The position numbers and the translations under genes are program-made. From positions 1 through 45,549 of the forward strand of contig NZ_PKUB01000032.1 in the NCBI RefSeq assembly GCF_002868845.1: a DNA stretch of 45,549 bases, read 5' to 3'. How positions within the stretch are numbered: position 1 is the first letter of the stretch; every line of letters starts with the position of its first letter. The DNA is from Desulfuromonas sp. GTDB lineage: Bacteria; Desulfobacterota; Desulfuromonadia; Desulfuromonadales; BM501. Of the stretch, positions 24,412 to 32,679 are shown piece by piece. The notes beneath the pieces were generated by a model. It did not search any database and was not told the DNA's origin. It saw only the letters and a program-made list of their open reading frames with translations.

Positions 24412-26001
24412 CTATGACTCCTGTCGTCTGACTTGTTCCGCAACGTATTCCGCCGCCCGCAGGCCATCGAGGGCGGCACTCATGATTCCCCCGGCGTAAC
24501 CTGCCCCTTCGCCCGCCGGAAACAGGCCGGGGTGAGACACCGACTGGCCGTCCTCCCCCCGGAGGATGCGAAGGGGAGCCGAAGTCCGGGTCTCCACCCC
24601 GACAAGGGTGGCCTCCCCGGTGACGAACCCCCGCAGGCGCCGGCCGAAAACCGGCAGCGCCCGACGCAGCCCGTCGGTCACAAAGGAAGGCAGGACTTCC
24701 TCGAGGGACGCCTCGCGCACCCCGGGCCGGCAGGTTGAGACCACGGGGCCTTCCCCCTGCCCTAAAAAAGAGAGCATGTTCTGGGCGGGAGCCCGAAAGT
24801 CGCCTCCCCCCGCCCGAAAGGCGGCCTGCTCCAAACGGCGCTGGAAATGAACCCCGTCCAGGGGGTCGGCTCCGGGGAAGTCCTCCGGTCCCACGCTCAC
24901 GACCAGGGCGCTGTTGGAATAGTCCCCGTCGCGACGCCGAAAGCTCATCCCGTTGACCACCAGTCCGTCCGCCTCCGAGGCGGCGGTGATGCCCTCCCCC
25001 CCGGGGCACATGCAGAAGGAGTAGACCCCCCGCCCGGTCTCCCGGTCGTTGAAGGTCAGTCCGTATTCCGCCGCCGGAAGCCGGGGGTGGCTGGGGATTC
25101 CGTACTGGGCGCGGTTGATCAGAGCGGCGGGGTGTTCCACCCGCACCCCGACGGCGAAGGGCTTGGGCTCCAGCCGGACGCCGCTTCGCTGGAGCATCCG
25201 GTAGGTGTCCCTGGCGCTGTGACCGGGGGCCAGCACCAGGCTGTCGCAGGGGATCGCATCCCCCCCGTCGCACAGCCCCCCCCGCACTCGCCCGGAATCG
25301 GTGGCCAGGCCCGAAAGGCGGTTCTCAAAGCGCAGGTCCACTCCCTTGCGAAGCAGGGCCTTGCGAAAATTGATCAGAACCAGGCGCAGACGATCCGTGC
25401 CGACGTGGGGTTTTGCCTGGACCAGGATCTCCTCCGGGGCGCCGAAGCCGACCAGGGTCTGCAGCACCAGGCGGATCCACGGGTGGTTCAGGCGGGTGGT
25501 CAGTTTGCCGTCCGAGAAGGTCCCCGCCCCGCCCTCGCCGAACTGAACATTGCTGGCGGGGTCGAGAATCCCATCGGCCCAGAAGCGCCGCACGTCCCGA
25601 ACCCGCGCCTCGACGGGCCGGCCCCGCTCCAGGAGCGTCACAGAGAGGCCGTACTCGGCGAGGCGCAGGGCGGCGAACAGCCCTGCCGGCCCCATGCCCA
25701 CCACCAGAACCCGGTGGTCCCGGCCGAGAGGAAAGGCGCGGGGAAGCTCGGGCGAAACCGCTCGTTCCAGACGCTTGTTGCCCTTGTGGCGGCGCAGCAG
25801 GGCCTCCTCGTCAGGAGCGGTGAACTCCACGGTGTAGACCTGCCGCAGGCGCGGCTTGCGGCGGGCGTCGATGCCGCGCCGGACAACCCGAAACTGCCCC
25901 AGGGAACCCGGTTCGACCCCCAGTTCGCCGCCGACCCTGGCGGGCAGCAGTGATTCCTCCTCCTCGAGGCCAAGTGAAACTTCCCGCAATCTCAGGGCCA
26001 T
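24412..26001 (-). CDS. FAD-dependent dehydrogenase, COG2509-like
   Basis: A 529-residue flavoprotein. After a ~95-residue N-terminal domain with KPRLRQVYTVEF, the dinucleotide-binding motif is VVGMGPAGLFAALRLAE. NVQFGEGGAGTFSDGKL, LAPGHSARDTY, FCMCPGGEG and GEGAGYAGGIMSAALDG follow and mark the COG2509 family of uncharacterised FAD-dependent dehydrogenases. Substrate and partner are unknown. Transcribed with the YhaM-like and MBL-fold genes downstream, with no space between stop and next start. It lies 47 bases beyond the broken kinase gene. Confidence 0.88.
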   Translation of the reverse strand: MALRLREVSLGLEEEESLLPARVGGELGVEPGSLGQFRVVRRGIDARRKPRLRQVYTVEFTAPDEEALLRRHKGNKRLERAVSPELPRAFPLGRDHRVLVVGMGPAGLFAALRLAEYGLSVTLLERGRPVEARVRDVRRFWADGILDPASNVQFGEGGAGTFSDGKLTTRLNHPWIRLVLQTLVGFGAPEEILVQAKPHVGTDRLRLVLINFRKALLRKGVDLRFENRLSGLATDSGRVRGGLCDGGDAIPCDSLVLAPGHSARDTYRMLQRSGVRLEPKPFAVGVRVEHPAALINRAQYGIPSHPRLPAAEYGLTFNDRETGRGVYSFCMCPGGEGITAASEADGLVVNGMSFRRRDGDYSNSALVVSVGPEDFPGADPLDGVHFQRRLEQAAFRAGGGDFRAPAQNMLSFLGQGEGPVVSTCRPGVREASLEEVLPSFVTDGLRRALPVFGRRLRGFVTGEATLVGVETRTSAPLRILRGEDGQSVSHPGLFPAGEGAGYAGGIMSAALDGLRAAEYVAEQVRRQES

Positions 26002-26048
26002 GACAGGCGCATCTCCAAACCGGGGGGGGCGGGACAGGACAGGAACGA

Positions 26049-27215
26049 CTAGCTGAGGGGCAGCTGGATGTGGAAGGTCGTCCCCTTCCCCTCGGAGCTT
26101 TCAACGGAAATCCGCCCCCTGTAGGTCTTCACGATGCGCAGCACAACCGACAGGCCGAAGCCGGTCCCCTTGGCCTTGGTGGTGAAGAAGGGGTCGAAGA
26201 CCTGCCCCAGGTTCTCCTCGGAAATCCCACTCCCGGTGTCTGAGACCGACACCGAAAGGGTCTTCTCGTCGTGGCAGAGGCGGATGCCGAGCCTCCCCCC
26301 TTCGGCCATCTCGTAAAGAGAGTTGATAAACAAGTTGGTAAAGATCTGCTCGATCTCCGAGGCGTCGGCCAGGATCTGGGGAGGCTCCCCCCCGAACTCC
26401 CGGACCACCTCCACCCCCTGGGCCGCGGCCTGATCGACGAACCCCTCCAATGCCCGGTCGATGATCTCCGGCACCGAGACCAGCTGCAGCTCGAAGCGGG
26501 GGCGCTTGCAGGTCGCCAGGAGCTGGACCAGAATCCCATCGATGCGGTCCACCTCCCTCAGGATCTTGTCGGCGTAGGATGCCTTCTCGGGATCGTCCAT
26601 CCCCGACTGGAGGATTTGCCCGAACAGGCTGATGGCATTCAAGGGATTGCGGATCTCGTGGGCCATGCCCGCGGTGAGGTGCCCAAGGGCGGCAAGCTTT
26701 TACCCCTGCACGATCTCGACATGGGCCCGTTCCAACTCCCGACTCTTCTCCTCCACCCGGCGCTCCAGCTCCCGGTTCCACTCCTCGATCTCCCGCCGCA
26801 ACCGTTCCCGCTCCCGCTGCAACTCCCGGTTGTGCAGTTCGATGGTGCGGATGCGCAGGACATTCTCGATGCGCTCTACAAGGTCCTGATTGTTAAAGGG
26901 CTTGAGGATGTAGTCCGAGGCACCCGCCTTCATCAGTTCAACGGCGATTTCCTCGCTTCCCTTGCCGGTGAACATGATGACGGAGGTATCGGGGCACGCC
27001 TCCCGGATCTGGCGCAGGGCGGTCATGCCATCCATTCCCGGCATCATGAAGTCGAGCAGGATCAGGGCCGGCTCTTTTTCCGCGGCGATCCGCACCCCGT
27101 CCTCGCCGCATTCCGCGGTCGCGACCTGGTAACCCTTCCCCTTCAATATCATGGAGGTGAGTTCGAGAATGATCTTCTCGTCGTCCACCACCAATATGAG
27201 CTCGCGGCTGGTCAA
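26049..27215 (-). pseudogene. Receiver-histidine kinase (REC-HisKA-HATPase) split by an in-frame TAA
   Basis: One continuous frame of 388 sense codons is broken by TAA at 26700-26702 (codon 172). The first part is a receiver domain with VVDDEK, phospho-acceptor Asp in LLDFMMPGMDG and lysine in LKPF, then a long charged coiled coil ending AHVEIVQG. After the stop the frame reads KLAALGHLTAGMAHEIRNPLNAI, the normal lead into an H box, then HATPase_c with DTGSGI and GTGFGLSVV. Relatives usually have E before KLAALG, so GAA to TAA is the simplest change. The start is TTG at 27215 with GGAGGTG upstream. An ATG at 26666 keeps the phospho-accepting His but has no visible ribosome site. Confidence 0.85.
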
Positions 27216-27321
27216 AGGCCCCCACCTCCGGATGAATTCTATTGCGATCGAAGGGTAGAATACCCTTCCCCCCGCCTCTTTGACAAGGAGAAATCCCAAC
27301 TTCCCGCGGCGGCTCCAATAA

Positions 27322-27349
27322 GAAAAGGCAGCGTCACCGCTGCCTTTTC
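27322..27349 (-). terminator. Intrinsic terminator of the uspA-like gene
   Basis: A perfect 12-bp stem (27322-27333 with 27338-27349) and a 4-base loop, with A-rich and T-rich ends that give a TTTTCTTATT run on the minus strand. It lies 30 bases past the stop of the universal stress protein gene and isolates it from the kinase gene downstream. Confidence 0.8.
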
Positions 27350-27378
27350 ACTCCTGCCTTGGTCGCCCTCGCCGGGGC

Positions 27379-27825
27379 TCATTCGTTGATGCGTATGGTC
27401 ATGACGGCAACGGGAGATTTGCGAACCACCTTCTCCGCGGTGCTGCCGAACAGCACATGGTCCAGTCCGGTTCGTCCATGGGTACCGAGGACGATGAGGT
27501 CGGCGGAGTTCTCCGCCGCATTTTTGATAATTTCGTCGTAGGGGATACCGGGGACGATAAAGGTCTCGTAATTATCGTAATCCTTGATGTGGGTCCGGCA
27601 GAACTTCTCCATCAATTTGCGAGCCCCCTCCTCGATCTCCTCCTCTAGCTTTTCAAAGGAGATGTGGGTAACGTAGAAGCCCCTCAGGTCGACGGGCTCG
27701 TTGATAACGTGCAGGATCAGCAGCCGGGCCCCGAACTTCTTGGCCAGGGAGAGGGCGGACTCGAAGGCGTAATCGGAACTCTCCGAGAAGTCGGTGGCGT
27801 ACAGGATTGTCCGGAAGTCTTTCAT
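27379..27825 (-). CDS. Universal stress protein, UspA family
   Basis: A 148-residue single-domain UspA protein. It starts KTILYATDFSES-like (here RTILYATDFSES) and ends with the ATP-binding-type pattern GTHGRTGLDHVLFGSTAEKVVRKSPVAVMT, the G-2x-G-9x-G(S/T) motif. It probably binds ATP and is induced in growth arrest or stress, as for the family. It is flanked by its own downstream terminator and GGGGGATG upstream of the ATG. The receiver gene upstream is 47 bases away. Confidence 0.92.
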   Translation of the reverse strand: MKDFRTILYATDFSESSDYAFESALSLAKKFGARLLILHVINEPVDLRGFYVTHISFEKLEEEIEEGARKLMEKFCRTHIKDYDNYETFIVPGIPYDEIIKNAAENSADLIVLGTHGRTGLDHVLFGSTAEKVVRKSPVAVMTIRINE

Positions 27826-27872
27826 GGTTTCATCCCCCGCGATGAAATGGTTGGCTCCTGCGGCGGCCCGGG

Positions 27873-28250
27873 TCAGTGGGGCTCGCTGCCGAGTTTGTTC
27901 ATGACAGACTTGAGTTCATCCAGCTTGACCGGCTTGTGGATGTACTCGAAGGCTCCAAGGTTCATCGCCTCCAGGTAGGACTCGACCTCGCCGTAGGCGG
28001 TGATCATGATGACGTGGGTACTCGGGTGGTGACGGCTCAATTCCCGAAGAAATGTCAGACCGTTCATCTCCGGCATATTCAGGTCGCTGATAACCAGGTT
28101 GACCTTGTTTTGGCGCATGAAGTCCATCGCCTCGAAGCCGTTGGCCACACTGTCGACGAGGTACCCTTCCTGAGAGAGCAGTTTGCTCAAACCGATGCGG
28201 GCATTCTCCTCATCGTCGACGATCAGGATTTTTTTGATTGTTTCGCCCAA
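27873..28250 (-). CDS. Single-domain response regulator
   Basis: A 125-residue stand-alone receiver domain. It has LIVDDEENARIGL, phospho-acceptor Asp in LVISDLNMPEMNG (about residue 56), the switch threonine in MITAYGEVES and lysine in HKPVK. No output domain is present, so it would act by protein contact, as CheY or Spo0F do. The start codon is TTG at 28250 (no ATG or GTG gives the full domain), with AGGGG upstream. A promoter-like pair precedes it. Confidence 0.88.
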   Translation of the reverse strand: MGETIKKILIVDDEENARIGLSKLLSQEGYLVDSVANGFEAMDFMRQNKVNLVISDLNMPEMNGLTFLRELSRHHPSTHVIMITAYGEVESYLEAMNLGAFEYIHKPVKLDELKSVMNKLGSEPH

Positions 28251-28279
28251 GATGCAAACCCCTTCATTTCTTTAGGAGA

Positions 28280-28307
28280 AGTCTAACATCCCGCTCCGGC
28301 CTGTCAA
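28280..28307 (-). promoter_or_regulatory. Sigma70-like promoter of the receiver gene
   Basis: On the minus strand TTGACA (28307-28302), a 16-base spacer, then TAGACT (28285-28280). The -35 box is a consensus match and the -10 matches four of six positions. Transcription would begin about 22 bases before the TTG start codon. The prediction is by eye. Confidence 0.45.
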
Positions 28308-28383
28308 CCCGGGCTCCTGCCAAACCCCATAAATAACAGCCAATTAGCTGGATTGTAGAAGAAAAATGTCGGCGAGGGCAGAT

Positions 28384-29214
28384 TCAGGATTCGGAGCCGG
28401 ACTCCCCCCGCCAGAGAAGCAGCAGGTGGCGCAGAAGGTCGCCGAAGGCCAGCGCCCCCTGCCGACCGGCGGCCAGGACCTCGCCGTGGTCCGGGGACTC
28501 GGCGGAAAGCCCCGCAGCCACATTGGAAATCAGGGACAGGCCGGCGACATCCATCCCCAGGTGCCTGCCCATAATGGCTTCAGGGACCGTGGACATGGAG
28601 ACGGCGTCGGCGCCAAGAACTGACAACGCCCGGATTTCGGCGGGTGTTTCGTAGGAAGGACCGGTCAGGGCGGCGAGTACCCCAGAGTGGAGCCGAATGC
28701 CCTGTTTCCCGGCAAAGGCCAGTAGTTGCGGGTAGAGATCCTTCTTGTAAAGGTGGGTCAGGTCGAGAAAGGGATTGCCGAAAGCCCCCCTCAGGGGATT
28801 GTCCCCCATCAGGTTGATATGGTCGGCGATGAACATGAAGTCCCCGGGCCGGTAATCCGGGTTGATGCCGCCGGCGGCATTGGACAGCAGCAACCGGGAG
28901 CAACCGAGCGCCCCCGCCAGCCGCACCGGGAGGGTGACCTGGAGAGCGTCATACCCCTCGTAAAGGTGGTAGCGCCCCTGAAAAACGAGGACCCGGAACC
29001 CCTCGAGAGTGCCGGCGACGAGGCGGCCGGCGTGACCGCTCACCCCTGTCGGCGGAAAGCACTTCAGAGCCGGGTAGTCGATGGCCAATGCTCCGTCCAC
29101 CTGCTCCGCAAGGTCCCCGAGCCCCGAGCCTAGCACCACGGCCAGCTCGAAGGTTTCGGTTCCGGTCAGGCGGCGAAGCTCTGCCGCCGCCCCAAGGAGA
29201 TCTCCTTCGGCCAT
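28384..29214 (-). CDS. Purine nucleoside phosphorylase
   Basis: A 276-residue trimeric-type purine nucleoside phosphorylase. Typical blocks are VLGSGLGDLAEQV, a phosphate-binding SGHAGRLVAG, FQGRYHLYEGYD, LLLSNAAGGINPDYRPGDFM, DHINLMGDNPL, ALTGPSYETPAEIR and LISNVAAG. It cleaves guanosine or inosine with phosphate to base and ribose 1-phosphate. The ATG at 29214 overlaps the stop of the zinc-ribbon receiver gene (TGATG). The last gene of the tightly packed run that starts with mtnP, another nucleoside phosphorylase. Confidence 0.93.
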   Translation of the reverse strand: MAEGDLLGAAAELRRLTGTETFELAVVLGSGLGDLAEQVDGALAIDYPALKCFPPTGVSGHAGRLVAGTLEGFRVLVFQGRYHLYEGYDALQVTLPVRLAGALGCSRLLLSNAAGGINPDYRPGDFMFIADHINLMGDNPLRGAFGNPFLDLTHLYKKDLYPQLLAFAGKQGIRLHSGVLAALTGPSYETPAEIRALSVLGADAVSMSTVPEAIMGRHLGMDVAGLSLISNVAAGLSAESPDHGEVLAAGRQGALAFGDLLRHLLLLWRGESGSES

Positions 29215-29765
29215 CACCCCCCCAGGAGCCCTTTCACGCGTTCCTGCAGCTGCTCGGGCTTGAAGGACTTGTTAATGAAGTCGTCGGCGCCGGCCCTTTC
29301 GGCATCGACGGTGTCGGCCTTGGTGCGGTAGACGCCGCTCATGGCCAGCACCTTGACTCCATTCAGGGCGGGGTCGGCCCGCACCTGGAGGATCAACTCG
29401 TAGCCGTTCATCTCAGGCAGATTCAGGTCGAGAATGACCAGGTCCGGACGCCCCTTGCGAATGATCTCCAACGCCTCGACCCCGTCTGCGGCGGTGCGCA
29501 GGGAGAGGGGAAGGGGTTTAAGCACATCGATGATCAATTCCCGAAAATAGTTGGAGTCATCCACCACAAGCACCTTCTTCTCGGGAGGCCTTTCCGCCGG
29601 CGGCGCGACAGCCTCGGGAACCGGCAGGGGGGCCGGGGCGGGGCTGCGAAGAATGACCTGGAAGGCATTGGAGCACTTGGGACAACGAAGCCGTACTTCC
29701 CCCTTGGTGGTTTTTGTCGGGTCGATCCGGTAGCGGCCGCCGCATGCCGGGCACTGAACAGTCAT
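29214..29765 (-). CDS. Zinc-ribbon/receiver fusion protein
   Basis: A 183-residue protein. The first 38 residues are an MJ0042-type zinc ribbon: CPACGGRYRI and RLRCPKCSNAFQV give two CxxC pairs. A ~20-residue proline/alanine-rich linker leads to a receiver domain (about 62-183) with VVDDSNYFREL, phospho-acceptor Asp in LVILDLNLPEMNG and lysine in KSFKPE. It may be a regulator that binds a partner or nucleic acid through the ribbon. Its ATG overlaps the end of the rodZ-like gene (ATGA) and its stop overlaps the purine nucleoside phosphorylase start. Confidence 0.85.
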   Translation of the reverse strand: MTVQCPACGGRYRIDPTKTTKGEVRLRCPKCSNAFQVILRSPAPAPLPVPEAVAPPAERPPEKKVLVVDDSNYFRELIIDVLKPLPLSLRTAADGVEALEIIRKGRPDLVILDLNLPEMNGYELILQVRADPALNGVKVLAMSGVYRTKADTVDAERAGADDFINKSFKPEQLQERVKGLLGG

Positions 29766-30448
29766 AGCTTTTCCTCTTGGGGGGACGCCTCCAGGCGCAG
29801 GGTCTGACCCTCCGGCGGGATCGACGGCAGGGCCTGGGGCGCGGCTTCCCCTTCTGCCGTCACGCCCCCTTCGGGGCCGACCGTGGCGGAGGGCTCACCC
29901 ACCCGAACCGGTCCCGGCATGGCCTTCGCCAAAGAGGTGCCGCCGGATGCGTCCGGAATCTCCGCCGGTCCCGCGGAACCGTCGGCAGGGGGGGACATCG
30001 AGGGCAGCCGGGCGGCGGAGGGAACCTGGGGCGTCGCCTGCCCGGTCGCCCCTCCGGAAAGAAACATCCATGCGGCCCCGCCCAGGACCAGCAGCACAGC
30101 GGCGAGGAGGGGGAGGACCATTCGTCCGCGGTCTCTGCGGGAACGCAGGGGGGCCGGGGACAGGGGCTGGGGGACGGGGCTGGGCGTTGCCCACAGGCTG
30201 CCGGCCCCCTGCTCCTCGAGACGACCCAGCAGAGGGGCAGAGTCCATCCCCAGGGCTTCGGCATAACTGCGCAAAAACCCCTTCAGGTATGCCTCGGCGG
30301 AGAATGCCTCGAATCGCTCCTCCTCGAGGGCCTGAAGAAAGCCCTGCCGGACCCTGGTCCGGGCCGCGACCTCCGCCAGGGAAAGGCCGAGTTTCAGGCG
30401 TCGGCTCCGCAGGCTGGCGCCAATGCTTTCTGTTTCAGTCGCAGTCAT
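29762..30448 (-). CDS. RodZ-like protein lacking the C-terminal domain
   Basis: A 228-residue protein. An HTH_25-type cytoplasmic domain (about 5-85) with LRSRRLKLGLSLAEVAART and AYLKGFLRSYAEALG is typical of RodZ, which links MreB to the cell-wall machinery. A basic stretch and one membrane helix (about 111-131) follow, then ~95 residues rich in Pro, Ala and Gly. Ordinary RodZ proteins end in a beta-rich DUF4115 domain. Here the frame stops after a TLRLEASPQ segment, about where that domain would begin. Because the stop overlaps the next start codon, this looks like the normal end of this gene. Cell-shape function is inferred. Confidence 0.83.
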   Translation of the reverse strand: MTATETESIGASLRSRRLKLGLSLAEVAARTRVRQGFLQALEEERFEAFSAEAYLKGFLRSYAEALGMDSAPLLGRLEEQGAGSLWATPSPVPQPLSPAPLRSRRDRGRMVLPLLAAVLLVLGGAAWMFLSGGATGQATPQVPSAARLPSMSPPADGSAGPAEIPDASGGTSLAKAMPGPVRVGEPSATVGPEGGVTAEGEAAPQALPSIPPEGQTLRLEASPQEEKL

Positions 30449-30452
30449 GGGA

Positions 30453-31211
30453 TCACTGGATAATCTTAAGGTAGTCCGCAGCCGACCGGCCCGCCTCGGA
30501 TGCGGGAGCCAGGCGGATCACCTCGCGGAAAGAAGCCCTGGCCTGCTTCGGCCGGTTCAGCTTCAGATAGGTTATGCCCAGCTTGTAATGGGCCAGGGTG
30601 TAGTTGGGGGCGAGGTAGAGGGCCTGAAGAAATTCGCCCACCGCCTCCTCGGCCCGGTCGAGGGCGAAATACGCCTCTACGAGCCGGAAGTGGGCCTGGG
30701 GGTAGGTAGGGCGGTGGTCGAGGGCCTCCCGATAGGCGGTCGCCGCCTCCTGGAATTCCCCCTTGTTGAAGTGGGCGAACCCCGCACCGGTATAAGCGAC
30801 CTCAGGGCTGAGAAAGAGCAGGTTCCCGGCTGCCCGGCGGAACTCGACGATGGCATCGTCCCAGCGCTCCATATCGAGGTAGAGCGCCCCCAGGTTGTTC
30901 TGCATCTGGGGGTCGTCACCGGCGAGTTGAAGGGCCCGCTGAAAGTGTGTCTCGGCCTCGGCGTAGGCCTTCTTCCGGTGATAGGCCTGTCCGAGGGCGG
31001 CCTGCAGTTTGGCATCGCCAGGCTCGATCCGCTCGCCCTGAAGGAACTCCTTCAGAGCCAGAGTGGGATTCCCCTCCTGAAGGTAGGAGACCCCGAGGAT
31101 GTAATGGACCTCGGCATCGTTGACCTTCTTTTGAGCCTTCTTGGCCCCGCCGCAGCCGGCGGTCAGGCAGACCAGAAGGAGCAGCACCCCGCCTACGAAT
31201 GTCCTGCCCAC
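30453..31211 (-). CDS. PilF/PilW-like TPR lipoprotein
   Basis: A 252-residue lipoprotein. The GTG start at 31211, with AGGAGG upstream, opens a signal peptide with lipobox LTAGC (Cys20). The rest is five or six tetratricopeptide repeats, such as YILGVSYLQEGNPTLALKEF, LGALYLDMERWDDAIVEFRRA and YKLGITYLKLNRPKQARASF. It resembles PilF/PilW/Tgl, which help assemble the type IV pilus secretin in the outer membrane. No pilus gene is in the window, so a different scaffold role is possible. It is followed 4 bases later by the rodZ-like gene. Confidence 0.85.
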   Translation of the reverse strand: MGRTFVGGVLLLLVCLTAGCGGAKKAQKKVNDAEVHYILGVSYLQEGNPTLALKEFLQGERIEPGDAKLQAALGQAYHRKKAYAEAETHFQRALQLAGDDPQMQNNLGALYLDMERWDDAIVEFRRAAGNLLFLSPEVAYTGAGFAHFNKGEFQEAATAYREALDHRPTYPQAHFRLVEAYFALDRAEEAVGEFLQALYLAPNYTLAHYKLGITYLKLNRPKQARASFREVIRLAPASEAGRSAADYLKIIQ

Positions 31212-31221
31212 ACGACCCTCC

Positions 31222-31704
31222 TCACTGGGACGCCATGAAGCGTCCCACATGTTTTAAAAACCTTCTGCGCCGGGCCCCGATGTCCTCACCGGATCGGGCG
31301 GGAGGCGAGGTAGCGCCCGTCTGCCCTTTTTCCCGCCTCAGGGGCAATTCATCCCACAGAGCTTCCCGCTCAGAGGCGCTCAGCCGCTGCAGGTGGAGAT
31401 CGTCCATCATAAACCCCATGGACTCGGCGAAGCGCACGCCCGCTTTCAAGGCTGCCCCGGCCTCAGCTTTTTCGAGGGCTCCCCCTTCGTTGAGGTAAAT
31501 GGCGACCTTCGCGCTGCGATGCAGGTAGAGGGCGATGGCAATCCGCACCCCCTTGTTCTCTGAGAAAGCAGCCAGGTATGCTGTCGTCTGCTGGGAGGGC
31601 AGCCCGGGCAGGGCCACCTGGACATCCCCCAGGGAACGTCGCAGATGCAGAACCCTTGCGGCGGGGATGTCGAGATGCCTCATCTCCTTCTGCCAGACAA
31701 ACAT
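31222..31704 (-). CDS. Protein of unknown function between pfkB and the TPR lipoprotein
   Basis: A 160-residue soluble protein starting at ATG 31704 with AGGGAG upstream, 17 bases after the pfkB stop. I do not recognise a domain. The first 100 residues look folded: HLDIPAARVLHLRR, then alternating hydrophobic strands (VRIAIALYLHRSAKVAIYL) and a helix rich in Ala and Glu ending GVRFAESMGFMMDD. Residues 125-160 are basic and Ser/Pro-rich, and possibly disordered. There is no signal peptide or membrane helix. Its stop lies just before the ribosome site of the TPR lipoprotein gene, so it is expressed with that gene. It could be an envelope or motility accessory protein. Confidence 0.7.
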   Translation of the reverse strand: MFVWQKEMRHLDIPAARVLHLRRSLGDVQVALPGLPSQQTTAYLAAFSENKGVRIAIALYLHRSAKVAIYLNEGGALEKAEAGAALKAGVRFAESMGFMMDDLHLQRLSASEREALWDELPLRREKGQTGATSPPARSGEDIGARRRRFLKHVGRFMASQ

Positions 31705-31721
31705 AACCGTTCTCCCTGAAC

Positions 31722-32633
31722 CTAGGACAACCCCTCGAACTCGGTCAGGAGTTCGAACTTTCTGAAGCGGGCCTCGATCTCCGGATATTCGAGAGTCTTC
31801 ATCCGGTTGAGGCTGAAATTCTCGACATTGAAGGAGGCCATCACGCTGCCGAACACGATGGCTTTCCGGAGGCTTGCCTCGGAGAGATTGCCGGTGGCGG
31901 CGAGGTAGCCCGTGAATCCGCCGCCGAATGTGTCCCCCGCACCCGTCGGGTCGAAGACCTCCTCCAGGGGATAGGCCGGAGCGGAGAAGACCGAGTGTTC
32001 GTGAAACATGAGCACCCCGTACTCCCCTCTCTTGACCACGAGGGTTTTGGGTCACATGGCGAGGATGGTGCGGGCCGCCTTGACCAGGTTGGGCTCCTCG
32101 GCCAGCTGCCTCGCCTCCCCTTCGTTGATGAGCAGGATGTAGACATGGCGCAGGGTCTTCAACAGAGCCTCTCGTTTGCCCTCTATCCAGAAGTTCATCG
32201 TATCACAGGCGACCAGTTCCGGCCTCTTCACCTGCTTCAGGACCTCCAGCTGCAGCTCGGGATCGATATTGGCCAGAAAGACAAAGCGGGCGTCCTCGTA
32301 GCCCTGGGGCAGTTCGGGACGAAAGGTTTCGAAGACATTGAGCTGGGTCTCCAGGGTGTGCGCCTCGTTCAGATCGTAATCGTAGCGCCCCCGCCAGCGG
32401 AAGGTTCGCCCGGGCACGGTCTTCAGCCCGCCCAGGTCGACCCGCCTGGAGCGCAGGAAATCGAGATGCTCCTCCGGAAAGTCCTCCCCCACCACGGCCA
32501 CCAGCTGCACATCGGTGAAAAAGCTGGCCGATGTGGCAAAATAGGTACCCGATCCCCCCAGTACTTCCTCGACCCGGCCGAAGGGTGTCTCAACGGAGTC
32601 GAAGGCCACGGACCCGACGACAAGTATGCTCAC
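31722..32633 (-). pseudogene. PfkB-family sugar/nucleoside kinase split by an in-frame TGA
   Basis: One frame of 303 codons starting GTG at 32633 (GAGGAGG upstream), broken by TGA at 32052-32054 (codon 194). The N-terminal part has VVGSVAFDSVETP and GGSGTYFATSAS, typical of PfkB kinases. After the stop it reads PKTLVVKRGEYG and then DPTGAGDTFGGGF, which includes the catalytic Asp and anion hole. The truncated product would lack the active site. Relatives generally have Gly at the interrupted position (MGPKTLV), so GGA to TGA is the simplest explanation. Position next to mtnP suggests a nucleoside or ribose substrate. Sequencing error is a real alternative. Confidence 0.87.
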
Positions 32634-32679
32634 ACTGTTCCTCCTCGATAGTTTGGTTGGACGGCTTTCCCCGAAGGGA

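Noticed and set aside
32052-32054. Selenocysteine at the TGA in pfkB
   Set aside because: PfkB kinases have Gly, not Cys, at this position, and the role does not call for a selenol.
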